A stretch of DNA of 64,000 nucleotides from Chiridota heheva (GCA_020152595.1 JAIGNY010004285.1:426001-490000); one strand, 5' to 3'. Counted from the first letter of the stretch, positions 12,001 through 20,733 are shown. Notes: generated by a model not told the origin, from the letters alone. Numbers and translations: made by a program.

Positions 12001-14899
12001 TTTAAATGAACTGAGGAGGGGGCAAGTCTAATTTGTTGGGGTAGGGGATTCCAGCACTTAGGGGCAGTAAATGAGAAGCCTTTTGATCCTAAATTTGTTC
12101 TGGGACGGGCTGACATAAAATGGTACTAGAATTGGACTGAGATCTAAGATTATAGGATGATGAGCGGACATTTAATAGATTAGAAAGGTATGAAGGGGCG
12201 TCATTATGAAGGGACTTGAAGCAGAGGACAGCAGTCTTAAACTGAATGCGTTGTGAAACAGGTAGCCAATGTAGCTTATGTAAGAGAGGTGATGTATGGG
12301 TATGTTCATACCTTCAAGATTTGCTGCATATTTATGAGCCTGGACGCGTTGGTCTAAGATCCGCCAACAAGGATGTTACTCGCCTTGTGGTGCCAAGAAC
12401 TAATCGTGTCAGTGGGGACTGCGCCTGTTCTGTCCTAGGACCACGTTTGTAGAATAATCTACCTATTGCAATCCGTCAGGCTCAAACTGTTTATACTTTT
12501 AAAAAGCCCCTTAAGACTCATCTTTTTCATACTGATTAAAATTTATGCTGTCTATAATATTTAATTTCTTGTTTTATTTATTTAGTTTTTGATTTTTACC
12601 AATTCTTTTATGCTTGTATATTGTCCTGCAATTCTTTCATTTTTTGATATTGTATATTAAGAGTTTGTCTATGTATATCAATTTTATTGTAAAGTGCTTC
12701 GATCCATGGGAGAGGGGCTATATAAATTAGGGAAATGATAATAAAAATGATAATAATAACAATAATAACACACTACTACAAAACAAAGACCTAAGACACT
12801 CATCCACAGTACTAATTACTTGGGTTGTCATGATAACAGACATTGATTATCGCAGACAAAAATATCATGCTAAATCACCATTTCACAATATCTAAGTTAT
12901 GGTTACTGATTTAAGAAGACTTCAGAAAATATAGGTGTATAGCTTGCAATTTTGAGTTTTTCACAAAGAAAATATCACATTTGCTGTAGATATTATGTTA
13001 CATACCTTTTCGTTTGCAATATAACCACTGTCCAAAATAATATGAAATTCAAATAATTAAATGTAATAAGAATTTCTGAAATTTAATGAAGAGGCTAAAA
13101 TTTGTTAAAAATGGACCCTTCATTGAGTTTTTTCCTACTTACCTTACATTAAGTAGCTTTATGGTGTCATATTGAGTGTGGTCTTATAATACTGAAATGA
13201 GCATTACTAAAAGTAACACTAAAATGCTAGGTTTCCTGATCAAGCTTGACTCCCATCTAAACTTGAAACCATTCTGACACCACCCCCTTCATCTATTACA
13301 GCACTTTCATTACCTTCATCAAGTATTTTAACCATTGTGATGATTTTCTGTTGGATACCTCAAGCTGCCATTATTTCCCATAGGCTCTCTGAGTACTGAG
13401 TCAAAAGACTCGAGGGGAAGGGAGGGGGGTCATGTGCCTGGCATCACAGCCAGTGATGTTGGGGGCAACTAGCTCACTTAGATGAGTAAATAGCAAAAAT
13501 TAGTAGCCTGTCGGTGGCCCGTAGTTCACCCAAGTCAACCTTACCTCCTCTTTGGTTCCCCTGGTAACTAGTACTCCAGTTGGTTCTAGGCTAACAAGGC
13601 TCTGGCTAATGGAAGGAAAACCCTGAAAAGAAACCTGCTGCAATAGGCTAACAATCCATCCAGCTCATTCTATTGTTATGGAAAGTGCCAGTGTAACTCG
13701 TATACCAGCATATACAGACATCAGTGGTGTAGTGGTTAATGTTTTGTCCTCTCATCCACACATCCGGGCTCGTATTCCGGTGGGTCTGCAGCCAGTGAGT
13801 TCACAACTGGTTATCAAGGCTGTGGTCGTCTTGAAATAATGTCCAGCACTGGATGCTTTCGGGACGTTAAACCTTGCTATGCAATGCTATATGCTGGAAA
13901 TGGTCTGACTGTGTCTTACCATCAGAAAAACTTTAAATTCCACTTTAATTAATTTCAGTTTTTGTAACTAAGCTATTACGTATACCAGTACAGTACATAT
14001 ACAGGTCAATTAAATTAACTTGAAATTACCATGTGAGGGACTTTAAAAAAAAAAATTATATTTGAAGTCATTTCATACATACTCAGTATGCAGAATGTAT
14101 TGTGGCTGATCATGCATTATCCTGTGCTGAATGCATGAGCGCATCAAAGCATGCACTCGCACCAATGTTTTAGCAGTGCGTCCAAAATTTATATTGTTCT
14201 GGCGCGATGTACAATAATAGTATACGATAATACTACGCGGGTTCATATTGTCATGATCTTAAACAAACTATTCCAAAGTGTTATTTGTGCATTTTTTCAA
14301 ATGTTTCTCCTGAATTTTTGCGAAGTCCTTTAAAAAAAAAGTATTTTGAATATTTGATATATATGAACAGGAATAATTCATAGTGTGCTATATTTTCAGC
14401 ACAGGATGATACATAGAAGCTGGTTGCATAAATGATGCTGGATGCACTCTGGCTTCACCATTGTGTATCACTAAATCTCTGCCCAGCTTCTCTATGCATT
14501 ATCCTGTGCTGAAAAATTAGCGCACTATGAATTAACCCTTGATTAAAATTTATTTTCAGTAAAACATACATCAACAGTTTGTTATTAGAAAGTGAGGGTG
14601 TGACTTCACTATTACAGTAGACCTTCTATGCCAGCCATTTTAATACAAACTTGTAGCTGTCCTATTTCATCTTCAAAACTTGCTTCTTGATGATGCTGGT
14701 TGTTTTATGTCCTCTACCATGCACAATGAACATGTCTGGCTAATAAACTTTGATGATTCCTTTTGATTTGCAGGAATCAGAGGAAACACCAAGACCTTCA
14801 TCAGTTCTATCAAAATTTGGTTTGGCTCAGCGGAGATGGAAATCCAAAGTCAGAAAACAAAGAGAGGACATCTTTCAAAATCAGACGATCCTGAGCTAG
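1..14899 (+). CDS. TMEM9: TMEM9/TMEM9B-family membrane protein, 3' part of gene (4 exons)
   Basis: Join 1-72, 1335-1413, 4972-5106, 14774-14899; the 5' exons lie outside the window. Every junction is GT..AG and the phases fit (2,0,0), giving 136 residues and a TAG stop at 14897. Order seen: a VCPP cysteine motif with an N-V-T glycosylation sequon, a CLKCECKF cysteine cluster (vertebrate TMEM9 has CLLCECRY here), a 22-residue hydrophobic helix, a DP turn, a polar tail, and a C-terminus with QRRWK, KQRED and a final LS, matching QQRWKLQVQEQRK...LS of TMEM9/TMEM9B. Known for the family: type I membrane proteins of late endosomes/lysosomes, with reported roles with CLC chloride/proton exchangers, v-ATPase and Wnt signalling. 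The linker between the cysteine motifs is shorter than in vertebrates, so this may be a divergent paralogue or a small exon may be missed in intron 1. Intron 3 (9.7 kb) is full of mobile elements. I saw no AATAAA in the first kilobase after the stop; ATTAAA occurs at 15838. Confidence 0.85.
73..1334. other. TMEM9-like intron 1
   Basis: AT-rich intron. Apart from the 22-bp tandem repeat at 509-640 I see nothing recognisable. A small missed coding exon is possible but none could be identified. Confidence 0.6.
509..640. repeat. 22-bp tandem repeat, 6 copies
   Basis: Six head-to-tail 22-bp units starting TTAGTCTTACAGCATCACT, at 509, 531, 553, 575, 597 and 619. Only the last two or three bases of each unit vary. 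It lies inside TMEM9-like intron 1. Confidence 0.95.
1335..1413 (+). CDS. TMEM9: TMEM9-like coding exon with CLKCECKF cysteine cluster
   Basis: The acceptor is TTAGCCTCTGCAG; the exon starts with T that completes a TGT cysteine, then 26 codons including E-C-L-K-C-E-C-K-F and ending T-L-T-I-Q. The donor GTAAGTCTC at 1414 is close to consensus. The cluster aligns with YCLLCECRYEERS...TIK just before the TMEM9 transmembrane helix. Confidence 0.85.
1414..1655 (+). repeat. 73-bp tandem repeat that begins at a splice donor
   Basis: Three full units start at 1414, 1487 and 1559 and a partial fourth at 1632. Each begins GTAAGTCTC(C)AAACACATTC, so the donor of the preceding exon is repeated four times. 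The end of each unit, GAACATCT or GGACATCT, stands before the next GTAAGT. A further piece of the unit recurs at 1822-1866 just before the LINE remnant. Confidence 0.92.
1980..3320 (+). mobile_element. Non-LTR retrotransposon remnant: C-terminal RNase H and zinc-knuckle region
   Basis: A conceptual translation in one frame (that of base 2310) runs to TAA at 3102-3104. It shows IYTDGS, a broken S-A-(stop)-A-K-A, FSDSK, then IPSHVGIQGN and RADAAAK, the four acidic blocks of an RNase H domain. A Cx2C...HHxxxxC knuckle (C-N-N-C ... H-H-V-L-L-A-C) follows near 2930-2980. TAG at 2418-2420 replaces the expected catalytic glutamate codon. The 3' end is a pyrimidine-rich UTR, a GTGCCGTTAA motif and (AAAC)n near 3300. 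The upstream part (1980-2300) resembles the RT thumb region. It sits in TMEM9-like intron 2. The clade (I/jockey group with RNase H) is inferred from domain order. Confidence 0.85.
3410..3560 (-). repeat. Diverged interspersed repeat, copy 1 (see 43820-43965)
   Basis: Read on the minus strand it aligns with 43820-43965, sharing ATGAAAAGTGTGTT and a following TCTGG-GA-TC block. It is probably an old MITE end. Boundaries are uncertain. Confidence 0.4.
4036..4112 (-). mobile_element. Possible tRNA-derived SINE head
   Basis: On the minus strand a TAGTCTAGCTG segment (A-box-like) is followed about 40 bases later by GGTTCGAGCC, a perfect RNA polymerase III B box. The arrangement suits a tRNA-derived SINE remnant. 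There is no convincing cloverleaf, so it is not called a tRNA gene. Confidence 0.35.
4745..4930. mobile_element. MITE remnant ending just before the transmembrane-helix exon
   Basis: The block GAAAGTGAGAATGTGACATC is shared, diverged, with 14588 and 21300. The right end CTCTCATACAAGAT...ATCCTTT resembles the right end at 21717-21768 and the TIRs at 59691 and 60251 (AAGGATTAG...). The end lies about 45 bp upstream of the exon acceptor. Confidence 0.4.
4972..5106 (+). CDS. TMEM9: TMEM9-like coding exon with transmembrane helix
   Basis: Acceptor TTCTATTTCCAG (ending 4971) and donor GTAAGTG (5107) bound a 45-codon, phase 0-0 exon. Residues 1-22 are nearly all V, I, L and A: one membrane-spanning helix. 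It is followed by C-D-P, like the V-(D/E)-P after the TMEM9 helix, and then a polar cytosolic stretch ending Q-E-T-D. Confidence 0.88.
5403..5512. repeat. Tandem duplication (2 units of about 50 and 60 bp)
   Basis: Each unit runs from GCCTCCCCTGCCTGA through GTTGGGGTATTTCATGGTC to GTTTTAATGCAA. The second has an 11-bp insertion. It abuts the 3' end of the minus-strand element at 5552. Confidence 0.85.
5552..7935 (-). pseudogene. Broken copy of a multi-copy 'HAxxGCDT' element protein with a PIN/FEN-like core
   Basis: Read from 7935 down to the TGA at 5552 the translation holds, in order: LTVDQPLYAIAK and GDLHIEMA (about 7840-7740); GDWLDGSGWT; a long helical region with HYARW, HEQLNAMVKGDGG and ARWMVAGPE (7505-6813); VDVKIVDGAALVHMLDPKK (about 6510-6455); VDVVWDVYRKDSLK (about 6360-6320); NWKNFLRCDANKDSLF; CTHEEADTRLL; ATDTDVVVIAH; FLHAISGCDTVFAFHG. 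I know this protein as a highly repeated, unnamed family in invertebrate genomes, especially cnidarians, which suggests a mobile element. At least three frameshifts (near 7738, 7692 and 6830) and two in-frame stops (TAG 7506-7508, TAA 6380-6382) kill this copy. It lies antisense in TMEM9-like intron 3. The acidic motif order suggests a PIN/FEN-type nuclease fold; that is inference. Confidence 0.75.
7936..8732. other. Intron 3 sequence without recognised content
   Basis: Possibly contains the 5' part of the minus-strand element, but I recognise no conserved motif upstream of about 7935. Otherwise AT-rich. Confidence 0.4.
8733..11180 (-). mobile_element. L1/Tx1-like LINE ORF2 remnant with internal deletion
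   Basis: From 11180 downward: the start of an APE-type endonuclease (FNWISRRRKDISFLQETYS, about 11110-11050), then GVMILIKENV, GRYIFIKASI, NIYAPTNDN (11000-10850) and IIIGA(G)DFN with a frameshift at 10740. LDRVG (about 10700) then joins abruptly to N-Y-K-I-A-V-K-A, so the linker between endonuclease and RT is deleted. RT pieces follow: FIPGRNIAE (about 10600), GFHKAFDCLSHDFL (10490-10455), LSLFADI where FADD is expected (about 10225), KSSKLNINPSKT (about 10140). Then FIWKGHDKIKH...GGLKM (9800-9740) and a Cx2C...HLFVDC zinc-binding end (8930-8880). Many frameshifts and stops. Domain order is that of the L1/Tx1 group. Confidence 0.8.
11300..12780 (+). mobile_element. CR1/L2-like LINE C-terminal fragment, interrupted by another LINE
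   Basis: Translated pieces in shifting frames: a decayed V-K-D-W-M-I-x-N-K-L block (11352), a broken SRLDYGNSLLGGIS (11605-11665), VLYWLPIQQRIDFKILLHVYN (11736-11795). After an insertion come YLQDLLHIYEPGR, LVVPRTNR, LGPRLWNNLPIAIRQAQTV and FKKPLKTHLFHTD (12315-12535). This is the standard C-terminus of CR1/L2-type ORF2. A TGTAAAGTGCTTCG...GCTATATAAATTA tail and AATAAT-like repeats (12691-12780) form the 3' end. Confidence 0.82.
11815..12305 (-). mobile_element. Second CR1-like LINE 3' fragment nested in reverse orientation
   Basis: On the minus strand: LHWLPVSQRIQFKTAVLCFK, SLHNDAPSYLSNLLN, then a decayed VP...L region. The 3' UTR has AAAGGCGCTATATAAAT and finally (ATT)n, seen here as (AAT)n at 11820-11845. 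It splits the plus-strand LINE between its IQQRIDFKILL and YLQDLL blocks. The sequence differs from the host LINE, so nested insertion is favoured over twin-primed inversion. Confidence 0.8.
12781..13720. other. Intron 3 sequence without recognised content
   Basis: AT-rich, with no motif, array or coding similarity that I can support. Confidence 0.5.
13722..13905 (+). mobile_element. tRNA-derived SINE (A box, diverged B box)
   Basis: A perfect A box TGGTGTAGTGG at 13725-13735 and a diverged B box GGCTCGTATTCC at 13767-13778. The tRNA-unrelated body has CACAACTGGTTATCAAGGC at about 13802, a block also present in the SINEs at 20741 and 28768. The rest of the body differs, so this is a different subfamily sharing part of the body. 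Confidence 0.75.
14374..14534. mobile_element. Small foldback MITE, 161 bp
   Basis: Nearly 50-bp inverted repeats: TAATTCATAGTGTGCTA at 14374 and its complement ending at 14534, both continuing through the GCACAGGATGAT / ATTATCCTGTGC arms to AGAAGCTGG / CCAGCTTCT. Part of one arm recurs at about 14112-14150 (GCATTATCCTGTGCTGAATG). It sits 240 bp upstream of the last TMEM9-like exon. Confidence 0.8.
14774..14899 (+). CDS. TMEM9: TMEM9-like terminal exon with conserved C-terminus
   Basis: The acceptor TTTTGATTTGCAG ends at 14773. 41 codons: acidic start E-S-E-E-T-P-R-P, then S-V-L-S-K-F-G-L-A-Q-R-R-W-K and K-Q-R-E-D-I-F, finishing L-S before TAG (14897-14899). The RRWK...KQR...F....LS spacing is the TMEM9/TMEM9B C-terminal signature and is the strongest single piece of evidence for the gene identity. 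Confidence 0.9.
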   Translation, partial: ESEETPRPSSVLSKFGLAQRRWKSKVRKQREDIFQNQTILS

Positions 14900-15865
14900 C
14901 AGTTAACTTTGATTGGTTAATTGATTATGGTGAGGTTATGACCTATCGATAAGGTAACCTGAACAACTCAGAGCGAAGTGCGTCACTCAGTGTGGCATGG
15001 GGGCACGTTCTCCAGTAAAAGGAAATTGATGTAGGCCATCATTGTAAGACTTGAGTCTTTACAAAATTTGGATTCTCCTGTTTCCATGGTAAAATAAGTA
15101 TTTTTTTCTCAGGTACAAAAGCAATTTTGTGTCCATTATTTTCCTATAAATCTGCCATAGCTGACAACCACTTCATGAATGTAACCCTGCTGGTTCTTTT
15201 CACACACAATTCACACTAAAGTTTTGATTCGCACAAGTCAAATTCTCCTGGCTACAGCTAGAGACGGCACCATGATTTTGATTAGACCGGGACAGGACTG
15301 GTAGTAGGGAGGAGACTACTTCATCCTACAAAAATGTTATCAGAGGTTCATAATTATTAAAGGTCCCAATTTGTGCTTACCCTAAAGGAAGACTGAAAAT
15401 GGGGATGTGGTGGACCATAAATTACTAATTGAATTTGGGAGAAAACCATGATGTTTGTATCTCAGAAAACTTACACCATGGGGGTTACATTTAATGCCTT
15501 TTTAGATGACAAATGTTGGGTATTATGTGGTTATTTTGAACAACAGTTTTGTTGTGAAAAGCTTCATAAAAACACTAAGGTAACAGTTATGAATAGATGG
15601 TTTCATATGAGGAGGGGGGATGAAAACTAACAACTTCTTGAAACTCCACTTAGTGTCAATCAAACAAATCAAGATTTCTTAAAGCTGATGTCATAATTCA
15701 TCACATGATTTTAGCCTATTATACATAACTGTAAGAAATTTTTTAGCCAGTCTTGGTGCTTCTATCATAAAGTTGAGTGTTATCCATTCCATTTAACAAC
15801 AAAATGTAATTTAGTTCATTTTGTTTCTTCCATTTGTATTAAACTGCATGCATATTATTATATAC
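14900..15865 (+). other. Probable 3' UTR and downstream flank of the TMEM9-like gene
   Basis: No other feature recognised. ATTAAA at 15838-15843 is a candidate variant polyadenylation signal. The true transcript end is not determined. Confidence 0.4.
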
Positions 15866-16110
15866 AGTGAAACGCTGGCTCTGGTAGAGAGTCAAAGTCG
15901 TATTCAAAGATTCAGGGTTTGATTCTCGTTTCAAGTTCTGCATTGTACCCTTGGGTAAGACACTTTACTTTACTTGCTTCACTTCACTCAGCTGTTATTT
16001 GAGTACCAGCATTGCTGGGAATGTTACCTGTGATGAACTGGTGTCCTTTATAGGAAGAGTCCATGATTCTTATCTACTAACACACACAAACCAGCAACCT
16101 TATGGGCATT
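15866..16110 (+). mobile_element. tRNA-derived SINE, V-SINE-like body
   Basis: A B-box-like GGTTTGATTC occurs at 15916-15925. The body then has GTACCCTTGGGTAAGACACT (about 15944), the type of segment found in V-SINE-like elements of fishes and lancelets. The A box is weak and the 3' boundary uncertain. The assignment rests on recognising that body segment. Confidence 0.55.
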
Positions 16111-16256
16111 CATGGCCCAGAAAAGGAATTTTATTTACAGTAAATTTGTTATAAAACAAGGAAAGAAAAGAGGGGTTGGAGATTAGAATTCAGATGAGTA
16201 AAAAGGAGTCTGCCACGGTGCCTAAATGATGTCCATGCACATAATCTATTGTAGGG

Positions 16257-16322
16257 TAGGGACCCTGAATGGAGCCCATCGGGACCCTGGTTGGAGCCCA
16301 TCGGGACCCTGGATGGAGCCAA
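16257..16322. repeat. Short tandem repeat, about 3 x 22 bp
   Basis: Repeated GGGACCCTG-(G/A)-TGGAGCC-ATC units. A 24-bp duplication (ACCACTTTAACAACAGTGTT...) lies nearby at 16480-16527. Confidence 0.85.
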
Positions 16323-16327
16323 TGTGG

Positions 16328-16849
16328 TTGTGTAATTATTCATTGTTTACAATTTTTATCATGAGTACATCAGACCTCATATATAGCAGGATTAACACCT
16401 TTTAACCACACTTCAGTGTTTCAGTTGCTGTGGCTTGTCATGATCACAACTTGATTTTTAGAATGCCATATCTATTCCAGACCACTTTAACAACAGTGTT
16501 TTAGACCACTTTAACAACAGTGTTTTAGGCGGGCGTGAAAATATCGCAGACCATGGCACAAATGGTCCCAGCAATTTGTTCAGACCTCCAGAAAGAAAGA
16601 AAAAGGAGGAAAGAAAGAGAAAAGGGGAAAATAAAAACAATGGAAAGGAAATGAAAGAGAATAGTGAAAGAATGAAAGAAATAAGAAAAACAGAAAATGA
16701 AGTATGCTGTCTATGTTTCCTCCCCAGGTTGTAGGTCTTTTGTTTCTTACTTAAAAGAATATTCCCATGAAATTTCATGTTTAGCTTGACTATTCGAAGA
16801 ATAGAAGAGCTATTCTACTACAGCGTCGGCATCTGGTTAGATAAGAGTT
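16328..16849. other. No gene seen
   Basis: Contains the 24-bp duplication at 16480-16527 and a purine-rich GAAAGAAA-type stretch (about 16590-16700). Nothing else recognised. Confidence 0.5.
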
Positions 16850-18200
16850 TTGGTTAGAGTTTTGATTAAAAGTTTTCAAAACTTAAGTTATGAATGGTGT
16901 ACATTCATGTGACTTGGCATAGGGTAGAGGACATGGGTACTGATCAAATGAGCATGATTGAGGGTTGTGTGTGCATACTAATTAGCTTATTTGCATAACA
17001 ATAAAAATATTTGTTTGGTTAAAGTTTTTGGTTAAAGTTTTCTTATGAATGGTGTACATTCATGTGACTTGGCATAGGGGTAGAGGACAATGTGCTGTTC
17101 AAATAAGCATGATTGGGGTTGTGTGTGCATACTAATTAGCTTTTTTGCATAACAATTAAAATATTTGTCAGGTTAAAGTTTTGGTTTCAAGTTTTGGTTA
17201 AAGTTTTCATAACTTATGAGTGGTGCACATTCATGTGACTTGGCATGGGTGTAGAGGACATGGGTACTGTTCAAATGAGCATGATTGGGGGTTGTTTGTG
17301 CATACTAATTTCCTTATTTGCTTAACAATGGACATATTTTTCAGGTTAAAGTATTTGATTAAAGTTTCTATAACTTAAGTTATGAATGGTATAAATTCAT
17401 GTAACATGGCATAGGGGTACTGTTCAAGTGAGCATGATTATGGGTTGTGTGTGCATACTATTAGCTTATTTGCATAACAATGAAAATATTTGTATCTATG
17501 ATATCTCTTAAATTAAAGTGGATGTGGGGATTTTGTTTGCACAAATGATCATATATGTGAAGAGCATTTTCTACTTAATGGTGAGGTGAAGTGTGCATAT
17601 TAATTAGTTTATTTGCATAACAATAGGCTTTCATATAAAATGATTAACATGAGTGAAAAATTATGGTGTACATTCATGTAACTTAGCACAGGGATAGAGG
17701 ACATGAGTACTGTCTAAATAAGCATGATTTTTTTTTTTTTTTTTGAGGGGGTTAACGTGAGTGCATACTAATTAGCTTATTTGCATAGCAATGAAAATAT
17801 TTGTATCTATGATATACCTTAAATTAAAGCAGGAGTGGGATTTTGTTTACACAAATGATTATATATGTGCAGAGCATTGGTCTATGGTGAGTGTAATGTG
17901 CATATTAATCAGGTTATTTGCATAACAGACTTTTGTACAAAATAATTAATCTGAGATAATACTTGGTACAATGGTAGAGGGCATTGGTACTGTTTGGTTG
18001 AGCATGATTGGCAGGGTTATGTGTGTATACTAATTAGCTTGTTTGCATAGCAATGAAAATATTTGTATCTGTGGTATCTCTGAAATTAACGTGGGTGTGG
18101 TAATTTTGCTTAAACAAATGATCATACAGTATATGTGAAGAGCATTGTTCACACTTATTGGTGAGGTATAGTATGCATATTAATTAGGTTATTTGCATAA
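16850..18200. repeat. Degenerate tandem array, about 9 units of 125-173 bp, alternating types
   Basis: The anchor GTGCATACTAATTAGCTTAT or a variant starts at 16971, 17125, 17298, 17451, 17593, 17761, 17898, 18023 and 18172. From 17451 onward two unit types alternate: one carries AGCATGATT before CATACTAATTAG, the other carries a GTGAGGT/GGTGAG lead-in before GCATATTAAT. This makes a dimeric period of roughly 265-310 bp. Confidence 0.85.
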
Positions 18201-18527
18201 AAATAGATTTTGCTGCAAAATGTTTCACCGTGGATCAAAAATATTTGATCTCAAAATTTAGATTTACTAACTTCACATTTCTAGTTTTGATATTGACATG
18301 ATATGAGTCAAAAATGTTGTCTTGCCATGAACAAAGAAGCAAATAAAAGTTTCTTTGCTTTTAAAGAATTTAAATTAGGGGTTTAGGAGATATAAATAAT
18401 AAGTGGATTGTGGGGTAGACGATAACATGATTATAAAGTAGCTGAAGGAATTAGGATGAGGGTGGGATTTCATGTGGGACAGGGTGAAAATGTATGTAGG
18501 GCAGGGTTGGGTGGGATGTGGGTTAGG

Positions 18528-18640
18528 ATGCGTTGGCATGTTGGACAGGTGGGTGGGTTGACATGTGGAACAGGATGGGTTGGCATGTGGAACAGGGTGG
18601 GTTGACATGTGGAACAGGGTGGAATGGCATGTGGTGGGGT
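18528..18640. repeat. 22-bp tandem repeat, about 5 copies
   Basis: G-rich units of the form GGGTTGGCATGTGGAACAGG, decaying at both ends. Related GGCATGTGG pieces continue weakly to about 18740. Confidence 0.85.
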
Positions 18641-18740
18641 GTCATCTGGATTTCAGTTGTGATGGCATGTGGGTCATGCAAGTGGTGGAATGACATACAG
18701 TCTATATCTGGTTTTCAGGTGTGATTGCATGTAGTATAGG

Positions 18741-20182
18741 CATGGGATGACATTTGGGACAGGTTGGAATGTGGGGCAGTCTGAAATATAAATTATTAGC
18801 GGTGAGGGGATTGTATCATTTCCAATGTCTAGTTTGTCATACATTAAGCAATATTGTTTCACATAATTTTGCTTTAATGTTGTTGTACATTTTCATGCTG
18901 CTTGATTTTGCTTGACACACATATTTTCTTAAATTAGAAGTTGTATTACAATCCAAGATGCAGTTCTGGGAATGTGTAGGGTTGGGGAAGGGTACAGGTT
19001 GAAAAGGCTTAATGACATTCTTTCATTGACATTGGCAAGTTAGGGCCTCTCCTTTCTTTGTTGTTCAATTGATAGAACTAAAAGAGGTGTTATAGTTATA
19101 AAGACTGCTAGCTTTGACATGTTTTTTGAGTTACTGCATGTGAGGTAACCTTGAGCTTTTGTTTTTGTCTTAAAATATCTGGGAAAACTAAAGATATTTT
19201 GAAACTTGTAGTAAAATGTTGTGAAAATTAAGAAAGCAAATGAAAATATAAGTGCATCTTTTAAAGCTCAAGTAATTTGAAATCATCTGCCCCTTCTACC
19301 CTATATACTTTCCTCAATAAGCCCATTCCCTATAGTAGCTTTGAATAGTCGAGCATACTGTCCTTCTGACAGTTCTTATTATGCATCTGATAGAAGGAAA
19401 TTTAAGAAACAAATTGGTGAAAAAATAATGTTGATATTTCATTCCTAGAAGAAGTTTTTGAACTTTGAAAATGTTTCTTGCCCTCATAAAAATGACTTTT
19501 GTACCGAGTCTAAGTTATCATTATGATGTCATCATAACACTTCATGTGCTATTTTTTATTTATATCTTTGAAAATTAATTGCATATTTTCTAAATTAATT
19601 AGGAACATATTTTTTTCACAAAAATTATTAAGAATTTTGTAGAATAAAATTTACAATAATGTTTTCTGATCTGTTTATGCAACTCATTTTTAGATTATGA
19701 AAAATTGGTGCTTAATTAAAAAAAAAAAAAGACATAACATTTAGTACAGGAAATGCTGTGATGAAATCATAATGATGAGTTATACTCAGTGCAAAAGTAA
19801 TTTTCTTCTTAGGAATGAGCTATCAACAAGGTTTTTTTTTTTTTTACCAATCTGTTTTTTAAGTTTTCCTCTATCAGATACATACAAATGAAATTCCATG
19901 CGAAAGTTTCTTTAACCACAATGACTTTTCACAGTGATGTTTCTTTCATTGTCCTCTTTAAAATGGATTGCACATGCTTCACCCTAGGAATATATCTTTA
20001 GGGTAAAACAAATGTTGGTATTAAATAGGCAAGTAGGAATACCAAGGAAGTACCACTTTAAAGTAGGTACCTCCTTGAATATACATCAACATAACCCTGT
20101 TTTAAAGAATTCTCTTGGATTGATGATAAAATAGTGTTGTTGATAAAATAGTGTTGAAATGACTAAACATTAAATATTTGTA
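18741..20182. other. No gene seen
   Basis: AT-rich intergenic DNA. A region near 19390-19560 weakly recalls MITE arms (AAATTGGTGAA; GATGTCATCATAA) but no matching inverted repeat could be set. Confidence 0.5.
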
Positions 20183-20501
20183 ATGCACTTGTCAGTTGTA
20201 TGACTCACCCTTACTACCCCCGGCAATGTCAGTCAAATGTGAATCATTGACAAATGAAATAGTGACTCACATGTGTGTCATTGTACCAAATTGTCAGTCA
20301 CCACATTTACTCGGGTGAGTCAATTTACTTCAGACCCATTGACTTTGTACAGAGGCGAGTGATTTGGGGTAAGTCATTTGCACAAGAAATGTCAGTCACC
20401 CAAGTGACTGAGGGGTGCATCAATGTACATGTTTTGACCACCCACTTTGGTGCAATGACTCACCTTGTCCGGGGGTGTAGGGGTGAGTCACACAAGTGCA
20501 T
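20183..20501. mobile_element. Foldback element (about 319 bp) with five TGA(C/G)TCA sites
   Basis: The left end has ATGCACTTGT then TGACTCACCC...ACCCCCGG; the right end is the complement, CCGGGGGTG...GGGTGAGTCA then ACAAGTGCAT, ending 20501. Perfect TGACTCA or TGAGTCA heptamers stand at 20201, 20263, 20316, 20456 and 20484. No coding capacity is credible. Confidence 0.82.
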
Positions 20502-20733
20502 AACATGTAATGTAATTTCAAGATGACTAGTGGGTGAGGTACATTTATCTAACATGGAACAAAATGGTCAAAACATTCAAATCCCTTTTTTAATTAAAAG
20601 ATATTTAAGTGTAATCCGATTCAGGTTATAGTAGAAATGACCGAGATCATCATACTGTAAGTGACTGCACAGTTTCGTATTCTTCAGGCCTTTGTGTAGT
20701 TTGTGCATATTTGTGGACTTTCAACCATTGAAT
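20502..20733. other. No gene seen
   Basis: Short intergenic AT-rich stretch between a foldback element and a SINE. Confidence 0.5.

Noticed and set aside
16458..16778. Minus-strand frame rich in Phe, Leu and Ser resembling a membrane protein
   Set aside because: It is a translation of a purine-rich low-complexity stretch and the 24-bp duplication. Hydrophobicity follows from base composition.
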